Positions 1-7,502 are shown, numbered from the stretch's first letter. The stretch: 13,952 bases of DNA from an uncultured Mollicutes bacterium (GCA_900551385.1 URVS01000014.1:1-13952); one strand, 5' to 3'. Made by a program: numbers and translations. Notes: generated by a model not told the origin, from the letters alone.

Positions 1-132
1 CATGAAAATAATTTAAATATTAATAATTATAAAGATATATATATTGAATTAGTTCCAACTTTATTATTAATTGAAAATAAAGTTATTGTTAATGAATTAG
101 TAGGTTATAAAGATATTGTTAAAAACTACTAA
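1..132 (+). CDS. C-terminal fragment, possibly thioredoxin-fold protein
   Basis: An open frame runs from the window edge to TAA at 130-132, giving 43 residues with the codon usage of the downstream genes. Near its middle it reads ELVPTLLLIENKVIVNELVG. This resembles the end of thioredoxins: a cis-Pro motif (here VPT), a hydrophobic strand, a short turn, then a strand ending in VG before the last helix. The CxxC half would lie upstream of the window, so the assignment cannot be confirmed. It ends about 30 bp before the -10 box proposed for pcrA, so the two are probably separate transcripts. That the frame is coding is fairly secure; the family is a tentative reading from one motif. Confidence 0.45.
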   Translation, partial: HENNLNINNYKDIYIELVPTLLLIENKVIVNELVGYKDIVKNY

Positions 133-159
133 AAAAGTTTATTATTAATTACTTTATGA

Positions 160-165
160 TATAAT
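160..165 (+). promoter_or_regulatory. Probable -10 box for the pcrA-gatCAB operon
   Basis: A perfect TATAAT lies at 160-165 inside TATGATATAAT. No good -35 is seen 16-18 bp upstream (about GTTTAT at 137-142). The predicted start of transcription, near 172, falls after the ATG at 171, which supports translation starting at the ATG at 189 instead. The untranslated leader would then be only about 17 nt. Confidence 0.5.
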
Positions 166-188
166 CATAAATGTTAAGAGAAAAAAAT

Positions 189-2399
189 ATGAATTACAGT
201 GAATTATTAAATGAAGAACAACTTAAAGCAGTTACTACTGAAAGTAAATATACGAAAGTAATTGCTGGTGCAGGATCGGGTAAAACTAGAGTATTAACTT
301 ATAGAATTAGTTATTTAATGTCTAATATGAATGTTTATCCTAGTCAAATATTAGGTATAACATTTACTAATAAAGCCGCTAAAGAAATAAAAGATCGTGT
401 TTTGAATATTTGTCCTACTGCCACTAATATGGCTTTAAGCACAATTCATTCATGGTGTGCAAGATTTTTAAGACAATTCTATGAATATATTAATTATCCA
501 AGAAATTTTACAATTCTTGATGATGAAGACCAAATGAATATTATGAAAGATATTTTTGTTGGTCATGGAAGTAATAAAAAAGATCCTCAAATTAAAGAAT
601 GTTTATATTGGATTGGCAGTAAAAAAACTGAAGGATTCCAATATAAAGATTTACAAAATACTAAATTTCCTAATCCAGTTATGAATAAATATTTAGAATA
701 TTTTGGTGAATATACTGAAACATTACAAAAAATGGCTTGTTTAGATTTTGATGATTTATTATTAAAAACTATTGATATTCTTAGGGATAATGAAAATGTT
801 AGATCTATTTATCAAAATAAAATAAAACATATATTAGTTGATGAATTCCAAGATATTAATGATGTTCAATTTGATTTAATAACTTTGTTAATGGGTGAAA
901 ATACTTCTTTATATGTAGTAGGTGATCCAGATCAAACTATCTATACTTGGAGAGGCGCGAATAATAAAATAATGTTAGATTTAGAAAAGAATTTGAAGCC
1001 TTATTATCCAAATGCTGAAGTAACTACTATAATCTTAAAAAATAATTATCGTTCTACTAAAAATATTCTTGATTGTGCAAATATGTTAATTGCTAATAAC
1101 GAAGAAAGAATAAAAAAAGATTTATTTCCAGTTAATCCTAATGGAGAAGAAGTAACTGTATTTAATTCAAGAACAGTGGGAGAAGAAGCTTCTTATATTG
1201 CCTCAACAATTCAAGATTATGTTAAAGAAAAGAATATGAAATATAATGAATTTGCTATTCTTTATCGTAGTAACTATTTAACTAGAGAACTTGAAACTCA
1301 ATTAAATTTACATCAAATTCCTTATAAATTATTTGGTGGACAAAAATTCTATCAAAGAAGAGAAATAAAAGATGTTCTTGCTTATTTATATTTAATTGTT
1401 AACCCTTTAGATTCTCAATCATTAGAAAGAATTATTAATGTTCCAAAAAGAAATATTGGACCTACTTCTGTTGATTTAATAAAAAAAGAAGCTGAAGAAG
1501 CCGGACAAAGTACATATTTATATATCAAAGAAAATGTTGATAATATAGATTTACCACTTGCTAAAAAGAATGCTTTAAAAACTATGGTTAAAATTATTGA
1601 AAGCACTAAAAATGGTATTAATCAAGTTACTAAAAGTGATGAATATGGTTTAGTGGTTGAAAATATGTTGAATAATTTAGATTATTTTAATTATTTAAAA
1701 GATGATGATAATGGAGAAGAAAGAGTAGAAAACGTTAAAGAATTTATTGGAACTATTCAAGCTTTCTTTAAAAATAATCCTAATAGTGAATTTGATGATT
1801 TTATGATAAATGCAACTTTACAAGCATCAAGTGATGAAATTGAAGATGGTAATTATGTTTCATTAATGACTGTACATACTGCCAAAGGCCTTGAATTTGA
1901 TGATGTCTTTATTTATGGTTTTAATGAAGGAGTATTCCCTTCTAGTAGAGCTATTGAAGAATCTAAAAAAGGTATTGAAGAAGAAAGAAGATTAGCTTAT
2001 GTAGCTATTACTAGAGCAAGAAAAAAATTATTTATAACATGTAATCAAGATTTTTCTTATGTACAAGGATCAAGTTTAAAACCTTCAAGATTTTTATTAG
2101 AAGCAGGTTTAAAAATTAAAAAGCCAGTATTTGAAGGATTTAAGAATACTTATATTAATTCTTACAATAATAATTTATATAAAAATACTAAAAAAGTGGA
2201 ACCAAAAGTTAACATTAACCAAACAAATGGAGTAAAATCATGGAATGTAAATGATTTAGTAAGCCATGAACAATTTGGAATAGGTCATGTTACAAAAGTA
2301 GTGTCTGATAAATTAATTGAAGTTATATTTGATGATCCTAATTATGGAGTGAAAACATTATTAAGTTCACATTATAAAATAAAAAAATTAGTTAGCTAG
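189..2399 (+). CDS. pcrA: ATP-dependent DNA helicase, PcrA/UvrD family
   Basis: A superfamily 1A 3'-5' DNA helicase for repair and for removing RecA or stalled complexes. All the SF1A motifs are present (numbering from the ATG at 189, 736 aa): Q motif LNEEQ near residue 7, Walker A AGAGSGKT at 26-33, ITFTNKAA near 57-64, Walker B VDEFQD at 217-222, GDPDQTIYTWRG from 245, TVHTAKGLEF from 561, and YVAITRARKKL from 604. The last 50 residues, from Trp685, match the Tudor-like RNA polymerase-binding tail of PcrA (VNDLVSHEQFGIGHV). An ATG at 171 is in frame, but it precedes the predicted transcription start. The ATG at 189 has an AAGAGA stretch upstream and begins with the usual MNYSELLNEEQ. The length is normal for PcrA. 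It is the first gene of an operon with gatCAB, 12 bp ahead of gatC. Confidence 0.95.
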   Translation: MNYSELLNEEQLKAVTTESKYTKVIAGAGSGKTRVLTYRISYLMSNMNVYPSQILGITFTNKAAKEIKDRVLNICPTATNMALSTIHSWCARFLRQFYEYINYPRNFTILDDEDQMNIMKDIFVGHGSNKKDPQIKECLYWIGSKKTEGFQYKDLQNTKFPNPVMNKYLEYFGEYTETLQKMACLDFDDLLLKTIDILRDNENVRSIYQNKIKHILVDEFQDINDVQFDLITLLMGENTSLYVVGDPDQTIYTWRGANNKIMLDLEKNLKPYYPNAEVTTIILKNNYRSTKNILDCANMLIANNEERIKKDLFPVNPNGEEVTVFNSRTVGEEASYIASTIQDYVKEKNMKYNEFAILYRSNYLTRELETQLNLHQIPYKLFGGQKFYQRREIKDVLAYLYLIVNPLDSQSLERIINVPKRNIGPTSVDLIKKEAEEAGQSTYLYIKENVDNIDLPLAKKNALKTMVKIIESTKNGINQVTKSDEYGLVVENMLNNLDYFNYLKDDDNGEERVENVKEFIGTIQAFFKNNPNSEFDDFMINATLQASSDEIEDGNYVSLMTVHTAKGLEFDDVFIYGFNEGVFPSSRAIEESKKGIEEERRLAYVAITRARKKLFITCNQDFSYVQGSSLKPSRFLLEAGLKIKKPVFEGFKNTYINSYNNNLYKNTKKVEPKVNINQTNGVKSWNVNDLVSHEQFGIGHVTKVVSDKLIEVIFDDPNYGVKTLLSSHYKIKKLVS

Positions 2400-2411
2400 G
2401 AGGATAATTAT

Positions 2412-2711
2412 ATGAAAGAAATATCTTATGATTTATTAAAACAATGTGCTAATAATTTAATGTTTGATATGAAAGATGAAGAATATAAAACATTATTAAA
2501 TGAATTTGGTACATTAATTGAACAAATGAAATTAATTGATAATATTGATGGTTTATCATCACTTGAACCAATGACATTTCCGTTTGATTGTACAACATCT
2601 TATTTAAGAGAAGATGAAGAATCTGAACCAATGCTTCCTTTAAATGAAGTATTGAAAAACGCCAAAGATGTAACAGCAAATCAAATTAAACTTCCAAAGG
2701 TGGTAAAATAA
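2412..2711 (+). CDS. gatC: Asp/Glu-tRNA amidotransferase subunit C
   Basis: GatC is the small subunit of GatCAB, which converts misacylated Glu-tRNA(Gln) and/or Asp-tRNA(Asn) to the amidated forms. It wraps around GatA and bridges it to GatB. The 99 residues show the family layout: an N-terminal helical part with DEEYKTLLNEF, the LIDNIDGLSSLEPM segment, SYLREDEESEP, and the conserved end, here LKNAKDV followed by KLPKVV. A strong Shine-Dalgarno AGGAGG at 2398-2403 overlaps the pcrA stop codon and sits 8 nt before the ATG, so translation of the two is closely linked. It is followed after one base by gatA. The length is normal and no defects are seen. Confidence 0.93.
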   Translation: MKEISYDLLKQCANNLMFDMKDEEYKTLLNEFGTLIEQMKLIDNIDGLSSLEPMTFPFDCTTSYLREDEESEPMLPLNEVLKNAKDVTANQIKLPKVVK

Positions 2712-2712
2712 A

Positions 2713-4179
2713 ATGGATTATTTAAATTTAAATATAGTTGAATTACATAAATTATTAGTTAATAAAGAAATAACTCCTTTAGAATTAACTAAATTAGCTC
2801 TTGAAAAAGCAAAAAAAGATACTAATAATGCTTTTGAAACAATATGCGAAAAAGAAGCTCTTGAATTTGCTAGTACTTTAACTGAACCAGAAAAAGACAA
2901 TTTATTTTGGGGGATACCTTATGTTAGTAAAGATAATTTCTCTACTAAAGATATTTTAACAACTGCATCAAGTAATATATTAAATGATTATATTCCAGTT
3001 TTTGACGCTACAGTTATTAAAAAATTAAAAGATGCAAAAGCTATCTTAATTGGTAAAACCACTCTTGATGAATTAGCAATGGGTGGAACTGGTACTACTG
3101 GACATAAAGGAACAACTTATAATCCTTATGATAAAAGTCATACTTATATGATTGGTGGTTCTTCTTGTGGATCTGCTTGTGCTGTTGCTAGTGGAATTGT
3201 TCCATTTGCGTTAGGCTCAGATACAGGTGATTCAGTTAGAAAACCAGCTTCTTATGCTGGACTTGTTGGTATGAAACCTACTTGGGGAAGAATATCAAGA
3301 TTTGGTTTATTCCCTTTTGCACCTTCTCTTGACCATGTTGGATATTTTACTAGATCAATTAAAGATGCATGTTATGCTTTAGAATTATTAGCAGGTAGAG
3401 ATAACCATGATTCTACTTCTTCAACCAAAGAAGTACCTCATTATATTGATAATATTAATGGTAATCTTGAAGGTAAGAAAATTTGTGTTTTAAAAGAAAT
3501 ATTTGATAATGTTACTGATAATACTGTTTCAAGTAAATTTTTAGAAACAATTTCTTATTTACAAAAAGCTGGAGCACAAGTAGATTTTGTTGATTTTGGG
3601 GAAGCATTATTATATGCAATATTACCTACATATATGGTTATTTCTTGTGCAGAAGCAACTTCAAATAATGCAAATCTTGATGGTATTAAATTTGGCCCAA
3701 GAATCGGTGGCGAAACAACTTATCAAGAAGTAATGATGAAAGCAAGAACTCAAGGATTTTCTGAATTAATTAAAAGAAGATTTGTTATTGGTTCATATTC
3801 ATTATTTAAAGAAAACCAAGAAGAATTATTTTTAAAAGCACAAAAAGCTAGAAGAGCAATAGTTAACAGAACTAATGAATTATTAGAAATTTATGATGCA
3901 ATTTATTTACCATGTGTTTCTGAAGCAAAAAAGAAACTTGAAGGAGCATCTCAAGATAAATTATCAGCTTCTAATATGATTGTTGAAAATCATTTAGCTA
4001 TTGGTAATTTTGCTGGTTTACCTTCTATTTCTTTACCTATTGGACTTGAAGATAATTTCCCATTTGATGCAAATTTAACAGGTAGAGCGTTTGATGAAGC
4101 TAATTTATTAAATATTGCTTATAGCATTGAACAAAGAACTAATTTAAAAGATTTAGTAGTAGAAAAGGTGGTAGATTAA
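2713..4179 (+). CDS. gatA: Asp/Glu-tRNA amidotransferase subunit A (amidase)
   Basis: GatA is the glutaminase subunit of GatCAB. It releases ammonia from glutamine and channels it to GatB. It has 488 aa, the usual length, with the amidase-signature fold. The catalytic Lys is in PYVSKDNF (Lys73), the cis-Ser is in IGGSSCGSA (Ser150), and the nucleophile is in SDTGDS (Ser174); the spacing fits the known Ser-cisSer-Lys triad. Two residues in the signature differ from the common SDTGGSIRQPA form: Asp172 and Lys177 in SDTGDSVRKPA. GGSSCGSACA also replaces GGSSGGSAAA. The triad itself is intact, so activity is expected. Its Shine-Dalgarno AAAGGTGG lies inside the end of gatC. The stop codon is one base from the gatB start, giving an equal-stoichiometry cluster. 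Confidence 0.95.
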   Translation: MDYLNLNIVELHKLLVNKEITPLELTKLALEKAKKDTNNAFETICEKEALEFASTLTEPEKDNLFWGIPYVSKDNFSTKDILTTASSNILNDYIPVFDATVIKKLKDAKAILIGKTTLDELAMGGTGTTGHKGTTYNPYDKSHTYMIGGSSCGSACAVASGIVPFALGSDTGDSVRKPASYAGLVGMKPTWGRISRFGLFPFAPSLDHVGYFTRSIKDACYALELLAGRDNHDSTSSTKEVPHYIDNINGNLEGKKICVLKEIFDNVTDNTVSSKFLETISYLQKAGAQVDFVDFGEALLYAILPTYMVISCAEATSNNANLDGIKFGPRIGGETTYQEVMMKARTQGFSELIKRRFVIGSYSLFKENQEELFLKAQKARRAIVNRTNELLEIYDAIYLPCVSEAKKKLEGASQDKLSASNMIVENHLAIGNFAGLPSISLPIGLEDNFPFDANLTGRAFDEANLLNIAYSIEQRTNLKDLVVEKVVD

Positions 4180-4180
4180 T

Positions 4181-5605
4181 ATGGAATTTGAAGCAGTTAT
4201 TGGAATTGAAATTCATGTTGAAATGAAAACAAAAACAAAAATGTTTTCTTCTTCTTTAAATAAATTTGGTGCAATGCCTAATACTCTTGTTACCCCTTTA
4301 GATATGGCTTTTCCTGGAACTATGCCAGTAGTCAATAAACAAGCAGTAATTAACGCGATTAGAGTGTCTAATGCATTACATATGAAAATAGATAATGAAC
4401 TTTGGTTTGATAGAAAAAATTATTTCTATTCAGATTTACCAAAAGGTTATCAAATTACTCAAGATAAAAGACCTATTGGTAAACAAGGTTATGTAGAAAT
4501 TGATGTTGATAATCAAATAAAGAAAATCGGTATAGAAAGATTGCACATGGAAGAAGATACATGTAAACAACTTCATTTAGCAGATTGTACTTTACTTGAT
4601 TATAATCGTGCAGGAACTCCACTTGTAGAAATTGTTTCTTTACCTGAAATGCATACTGGTGAAGAAGCCATGAAATATGTTGAACAAATTAGATCAATAG
4701 TCATTTATTCAGGTGTTTCTGATGGAAAAATGGAAGAAGGTTCTCTTAGATGTGATGTAAATATTTCTTTAAGAGAAAAAGGTAAAGAAAAATTTGGTAC
4801 AAAAGTTGAAATTAAAAACTTAAATTCTTTAGCTAATGTCCAAAGAGCTATTGATTATGAAATGAAAAGACAAGCAGATATTCTTTTAAATGGTGGAGAA
4901 GTTTATCAAGAAACAAGAAGATTTGATGAAACTAATAAAGAAACTGTTTTAATGCGTAAAAAAACTGATGCAGTAGATTATAAATATTTTACTGAACCAA
5001 ATATTACTCCTATTCGTTTAAGTGATGAATTTATTGAAAACGCAATTAAGACTTGTCCAGAATTAGCGAATGAAAAATTAAATAGATATACTCAATTAGG
5101 TTTAAGTAAAGAAGAAGCAAATCAAATTCTTGCTAATTATGAATTAGTATCTTATTTTGATAAATGTTTATTATTATCTAAATCTATTAAATCAATTTGG
5201 AATTTCTTAACTGGTGATATTTCTTCTTATTTAAATAAAACCAATTTAACTATTAATGATTTAAAGATTACTCCTGAAAATTTAGTTAAATTAATTTCTT
5301 TATTAGAAAAAAATGAAATCAGTGTTGCTCAAGCTAGAAAAATTCTTGAACAAATGTTAATTAATAATGAAGATCCTCTTGTTATACAAGAAAGATTGGG
5401 CTTAAAACAAAATTCTAATCAAGATGAATTGTATGCAATGTGCAAAGAAATAATTGATAAAAATCCTCAATCTGTTGAAGATTATAAAAATGGTAAAGAT
5501 CGTGCAATTGGCTTTATTATTGGTCAAGTTATGAAAATGTCTAAAGGCAAAGCAAACCCTCAAATGGTTTCTCAAATAGTTATTGATATTATTAAAGGAA
5601 TGTAA
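4181..5605 (+). CDS. gatB: Asp/Glu-tRNA amidotransferase subunit B
   Basis: GatB is the kinase and transamidase subunit that binds the misacylated tRNA, phosphorylates the attached Glu or Asp and transfers ammonia to it. The 474 residues start with the family hallmark AVIGIEIHVEMKTKTKMFSS. They continue with RKNYFYSDLPKGYQIT, LHMEEDTCK, DYNRAGTPLVEIVS, LRCDVNISLR and GTKVEIKNLNS, all typical of the catalytic cradle. The C-terminal tRNA-binding YqeY-like domain ends with IGFIIGQVMKMSKGKANPQM. The Shine-Dalgarno AAAAGGTGG at the end of gatA serves the ATG. The length is normal. It completes the gatCAB cluster and is followed one base after its stop codon by the DJ-1-family gene. Confidence 0.95.
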   Translation: MEFEAVIGIEIHVEMKTKTKMFSSSLNKFGAMPNTLVTPLDMAFPGTMPVVNKQAVINAIRVSNALHMKIDNELWFDRKNYFYSDLPKGYQITQDKRPIGKQGYVEIDVDNQIKKIGIERLHMEEDTCKQLHLADCTLLDYNRAGTPLVEIVSLPEMHTGEEAMKYVEQIRSIVIYSGVSDGKMEEGSLRCDVNISLREKGKEKFGTKVEIKNLNSLANVQRAIDYEMKRQADILLNGGEVYQETRRFDETNKETVLMRKKTDAVDYKYFTEPNITPIRLSDEFIENAIKTCPELANEKLNRYTQLGLSKEEANQILANYELVSYFDKCLLLSKSIKSIWNFLTGDISSYLNKTNLTINDLKITPENLVKLISLLEKNEISVAQARKILEQMLINNEDPLVIQERLGLKQNSNQDELYAMCKEIIDKNPQSVEDYKNGKDRAIGFIIGQVMKMSKGKANPQMVSQIVIDIIKGM

Positions 5606-5606
5606 T

Positions 5607-6152
5607 ATGAAAGGTATAATTTTATTAGCAAATGGTTTTGAAGATACTGAAGCTTTAACTACTATTGATGTTCTTATTAGAGCAGGTGAAAATATTACTC
5701 GAGTAGGAGTTAATTCTTTAGAAGTTATATCTCAAAATAATACAAAAATAATATGTGATGTATTATTAGATAATATTAATCCATCAAATTATGATTATTT
5801 AATTATTCCTGGTGGTAAAGCTGCTTTTACTATCTTAAATGTTGATAAAAGAATTGAAAATATTATTGATGAATTTATTTTAAATAATAAATTAGTAGCG
5901 ACTATTTGTGCTGCTCCTCATTTACTTGCTAGAAAAGGATATTTTGATAATCGAGAATTTACTTGTTTTCCTGGTTTTGAAAAATATTCTCAACATGGAA
6001 TATATCGTCAAGATTTAGGAGTGGTAAGAGATGATAAATTTGTTACTGCTAAATCAATGTATTATTCTATTGATTTTGCTTTAAATATCATTGTTTTCCT
6101 TTATAATGAAGAAAAAGCTAATAAAGTTAAATTATCTTTGCTTGGCGAATAA
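5607..6152 (+). CDS. DJ-1/PfpI family protein (YajL/ThiJ-like)
   Basis: A 181-aa protein of the DJ-1/PfpI superfamily. The start is the ATG at 5607, with AAAGGAA at 5594-5600 placed 6 nt upstream; an in-frame TTG at 5583 lies inside gatB and is not favoured. The N-terminus reads LLANGFEDTEALTTIDVL, matching the GFEDTEA signature of DJ-1/YajL with its conserved acidic partner (Glu15). The nucleophile elbow is ATICAAPHLLA, with the reactive Cys at residue 101, and IIPGG stands at 66-70. Members are proposed to act as oxidative-stress chaperones or glyoxalase/deglycase-type enzymes; the exact role here is not decidable. It is the last gene of the pcrA-gatCAB run, and its 3' end overlaps the convergent gene by 26 bp. 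Confidence 0.9.
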   Translation: MKGIILLANGFEDTEALTTIDVLIRAGENITRVGVNSLEVISQNNTKIICDVLLDNINPSNYDYLIIPGGKAAFTILNVDKRIENIIDEFILNNKLVATICAAPHLLARKGYFDNREFTCFPGFEKYSQHGIYRQDLGVVRDDKFVTAKSMYYSIDFALNIIVFLYNEEKANKVKLSLLGE

Positions 6153-6468
6153 ATTTTGTTTTTAATCTATTAAAATGTTCTATTGCTTCCACCTTATGTG
6201 CTTCTATATAAGGTGGATTTTCTTTTTTTTCAATATCTAATAAAACATTTAATTGAAATAAAGCAGATTCTTTATCTTTAATATTTTTAATTGTTTTAAT
6301 ATAATGATTAGCTACAACATCTTCTAAATAATGAAATACATATTCATCTTCTTTAGTAATTAATAATTCTTGATGACAATAATAATATTTATAAGAATTT
6401 TTATTTAGAACCCAAATACTACTTCTTATTAATGATCTTATACTTTTTTTACGTTTTTTCTTTTCCAT
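6127..6468 (-). CDS. Uncharacterised 113-aa basic protein
   Basis: Not recognised. The frame has the AT-ending codon use of its neighbours, AAAAGGTAGAG just upstream of the ATG, and a clear promoter further upstream, so it is probably a real gene. The protein is soluble-looking and mostly helical, with a very basic start (MEKKKRKKSIRSLIR), an aromatic patch (NSYKYYYCHQ) and a charged helix-rich remainder. There is no signal peptide or membrane segment. It is divergent from the first Xre regulator at 6635. Its 3' end overlaps the DJ-1 gene by 26 bp and contains the terminator of the opposite operon. The basic N-terminus would suit nucleic-acid binding, but that is only a guess. Confidence 0.65.
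   Translation of the reverse strand: MEKKKRKKSIRSLIRSSIWVLNKNSYKYYYCHQELLITKEDEYVFHYLEDVVANHYIKTIKNIKDKESALFQLNVLLDIEKKENPPYIEAHKVEAIEHFNRLKTKFIRQAKII
6188..6230 (+). terminator. Intrinsic terminator of the pcrA-gatCAB-DJ-1 operon
   Basis: TCCACCTTAT at 6188-6197 pairs perfectly with ATAAGGTGGA at 6208-6217. The stem can be extended inward by G-T, T-A and G-T pairs to a CTTC loop. On the plus strand the stem is followed by TTTTCTTTTTTTT (6218-6230). The minus strand has no T-run after the hairpin, so it works in one direction. It lies inside the coding region of the convergent 113-aa gene, 35 bp beyond the DJ-1 stop. Confidence 0.88.
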
Positions 6469-6491
6469 AATCTCTACCTTTTGTTAATTGA

Positions 6492-6520
6492 AATATAACA
6501 TAAACTTGATAAAAACACAA
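6492..6520 (-). promoter_or_regulatory. Promoter of the 113-aa gene
   Basis: Read on the minus strand: TTGTGT (6515-6520), a 17-bp spacer, then TATATT (6492-6497) with an extended -10 TG (TGTTATATT, 6492-6500). The spacing to the ribosome binding site and ATG at 6468 is suitable. The -35 overlaps an AAGATAAT sequence (6519-6526) that matches the operator arms of the Xre genes, so the same regulator may control it. Confidence 0.6.
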
Positions 6521-6574
6521 GATAATAGGGAGAAAAACAAGTACTAGTAAAGTAATAAATTTTTTAATATGCTT

Positions 6575-6619
6575 TATACTAAAACTAAAGATAACATACA
6601 AATTTATCTTTATTATCTT
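6575..6619 (+). promoter_or_regulatory. Promoter/operator of first Xre gene
   Basis: A -10 box TATACT (6575-6580) is followed after 7 bp by a 32-bp element (6588-6619) with arms AAGATAAC and TTATCTT in inverted orientation. An extra direct copy of TTATCTT lies within it at 6604-6610. The same arrangement, with identical element length, precedes the second Xre gene. The element lies over and just after the expected transcription start, as expected for repression by the gene's own product. Confidence 0.6.
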
Positions 6620-6634
6620 GTGAATGGAAAAAGT

Positions 6635-6955
6635 ATGGATATAAAACAAAGAATTGACGAATTAAGAATTAAAAAAGGTTGGTCTTTATCAAGACTTGCT
6701 TTAGAAATAGGTGTTTCTGATAATACTGTTTATTCTTGGTATAATGAGAAAAAATACCAACCAAGTAGAAAGACAATAGAAGATATTTGTAATGTTTTTA
6801 ATATTACTCTTGCTGAATTTTATTCCGATATTGATTTTGATAAATTAACTTCAAAAGAAATAGTTTTACTTGAAGCATTTAGAAATGTAAGTGATGAAGA
6901 TAAGCAAAGAGTAATAGAAATTGTAAAATTATTTGAAAATAAACAGAACAAATAA
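6635..6955 (+). CDS. Xre/Cro-CI family regulator, copy 1
   Basis: A 106-aa DNA-binding regulator. An N-terminal helix-turn-helix covers about residues 5-60: LSRLALEIG is helix 2 and SDNTVYSWYN is the recognition helix, followed by YQPSRKTIEDIC and the family end NVFNITLAEFY. The C-terminal 40 residues form a short charged helical segment (KEIVLLEAFRNVSDEDKQRV), probably for dimerisation. The ATG at 6635 is chosen because the tandem copy starts identically (MDxKQRIDELR); the longer in-frame ATG at 6569 lies upstream of the operator and in the -10 region. The Shine-Dalgarno is weak (TGGAAAA). It is about 71% identical without gaps to the gene at 7078, so this is a tandem duplication. Self-repression through the 6588-6619 element is inferred. 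Confidence 0.9.
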   Translation: MDIKQRIDELRIKKGWSLSRLALEIGVSDNTVYSWYNEKKYQPSRKTIEDICNVFNITLAEFYSDIDFDKLTSKEIVLLEAFRNVSDEDKQRVIEIVKLFENKQNK

Positions 6956-7018
6956 TATTCATAAGATAATGTGGAAGTACATCTTTACTAGGCTCGTAAA
7001 TTAAAAATTTTATTGTTT

Positions 7019-7062
7019 TATACTATTTAAAAGATAACTTAACAAATAACCTTTGTTATCTT
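7019..7062 (+). promoter_or_regulatory. Promoter/operator of second Xre gene
   Basis: A -10 box TATACT (7019-7024) is followed after 6 bp by a 32-bp element (7031-7062). Its arms AAGATAAC (7031-7038) and GTTATCTT (7055-7062) are perfect 8-bp inverted repeats separated by 16 bp. The arms are shared with the element at 6588-6619 while the interior differs, which points to selection on the arms and not only to recent duplication. A hairpin role in RNA cannot be excluded. Confidence 0.62.
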
Positions 7063-7077
7063 ATGATAGGAAAAATT

Positions 7078-7398
7078 ATGGACGTAAAACAAAGAATTGA
7101 TGAACTTAGAATAAAAAGAGGCTGGACATTATCAAAGCTTGCTACTGAAATTGGTGTATCTGATACCACTGTATATGCATGGTTTAATGAACAAAATTAT
7201 CAACCAAGTAGAAAAACTATTGAAGAAGTATGTGATGTATTTAATATTACATTAGCTGAATTTTATTCGAATATAGATTTTGATAATTTAAAAGCGCAAG
7301 AAGTAGTATTATTAGAAGCTTTTAGAAAAGCTAATGATGAAGATAAAGAAAAAATAATTGAAATAGTAAAAATATTTGCTAAAAATAATGATAAATAA
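7078..7398 (+). CDS. Xre/Cro-CI family regulator, copy 2
   Basis: A 106-aa paralogue of the regulator at 6635, differing at about 31 positions with no gaps. The helix-turn-helix is intact: LSKLATEIG, then recognition helix SDTTVYAWFN, nearly the same as copy 1, so both could read the same operator. The C-terminal segment (AQEVVLLEAFRKANDEDKEK) carries a larger share of the substitutions, which could favour different partners or signals. The start is the ATG at 7078, with AGGAAAA 4 nt upstream; an in-frame ATG at 7063 is just five codons earlier and lies against the operator arm. It ends 28 bp before tRNA-Arg with no terminator between, so the tRNA may be co-transcribed. Confidence 0.9.
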   Translation: MDVKQRIDELRIKRGWTLSKLATEIGVSDTTVYAWFNEQNYQPSRKTIEEVCDVFNITLAEFYSNIDFDNLKAQEVVLLEAFRKANDEDKEKIIEIVKIFAKNNDK

Positions 7399-7426
7399 TT
7401 AATTTCGTATTACTATAAATTGGGTT

Positions 7427-7502
7427 GACCCAGTACCTCAGTGGATAGAGGATCCGCCTCCTAAGCGGGCTGCCGTAGGTTCAAATCCTATCTGGGTCGC
7501 CA
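7427..7502 (+). tRNA. tRNA-Arg (anticodon CCT)
   Basis: A full cloverleaf of 76 nt. Acceptor stem GACCCAG/CTGGGTC; D stem CCTC/GAGG; anticodon stem TCCGC/GCGGG with loop CTCCTAA, giving anticodon CCT for AGG codons; T arm with GTTCAAATC; discriminator G and encoded CCA. A T7 run follows directly (7503-7509). TATAAA at 7414-7419 could be a -10 box placing the transcript start at the tRNA, but no -35 is visible. Confidence 0.96.

Noticed and set aside
2449..2679. Minus-strand frame opposite gatC
   Set aside because: gatC is certain by family motifs, and this frame lies wholly inside it without a ribosome site.
6449..6649. Minus-strand frame with a TM-like stretch (KKFITLLVLVFLPIILCFYQ)
   Set aside because: It needs a TTG start inside the Xre gene, has no ribosome site, and runs through the operator and promoter of both neighbouring genes. 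The hydrophobic look is what AT-rich DNA gives in one frame.
6588..7062. Repeated AAGATAAC/TTATCTT elements as a CRISPR or satellite repeat
   Set aside because: There are only two full copies, each in front of a gene, with no regular spacers and no cas genes.
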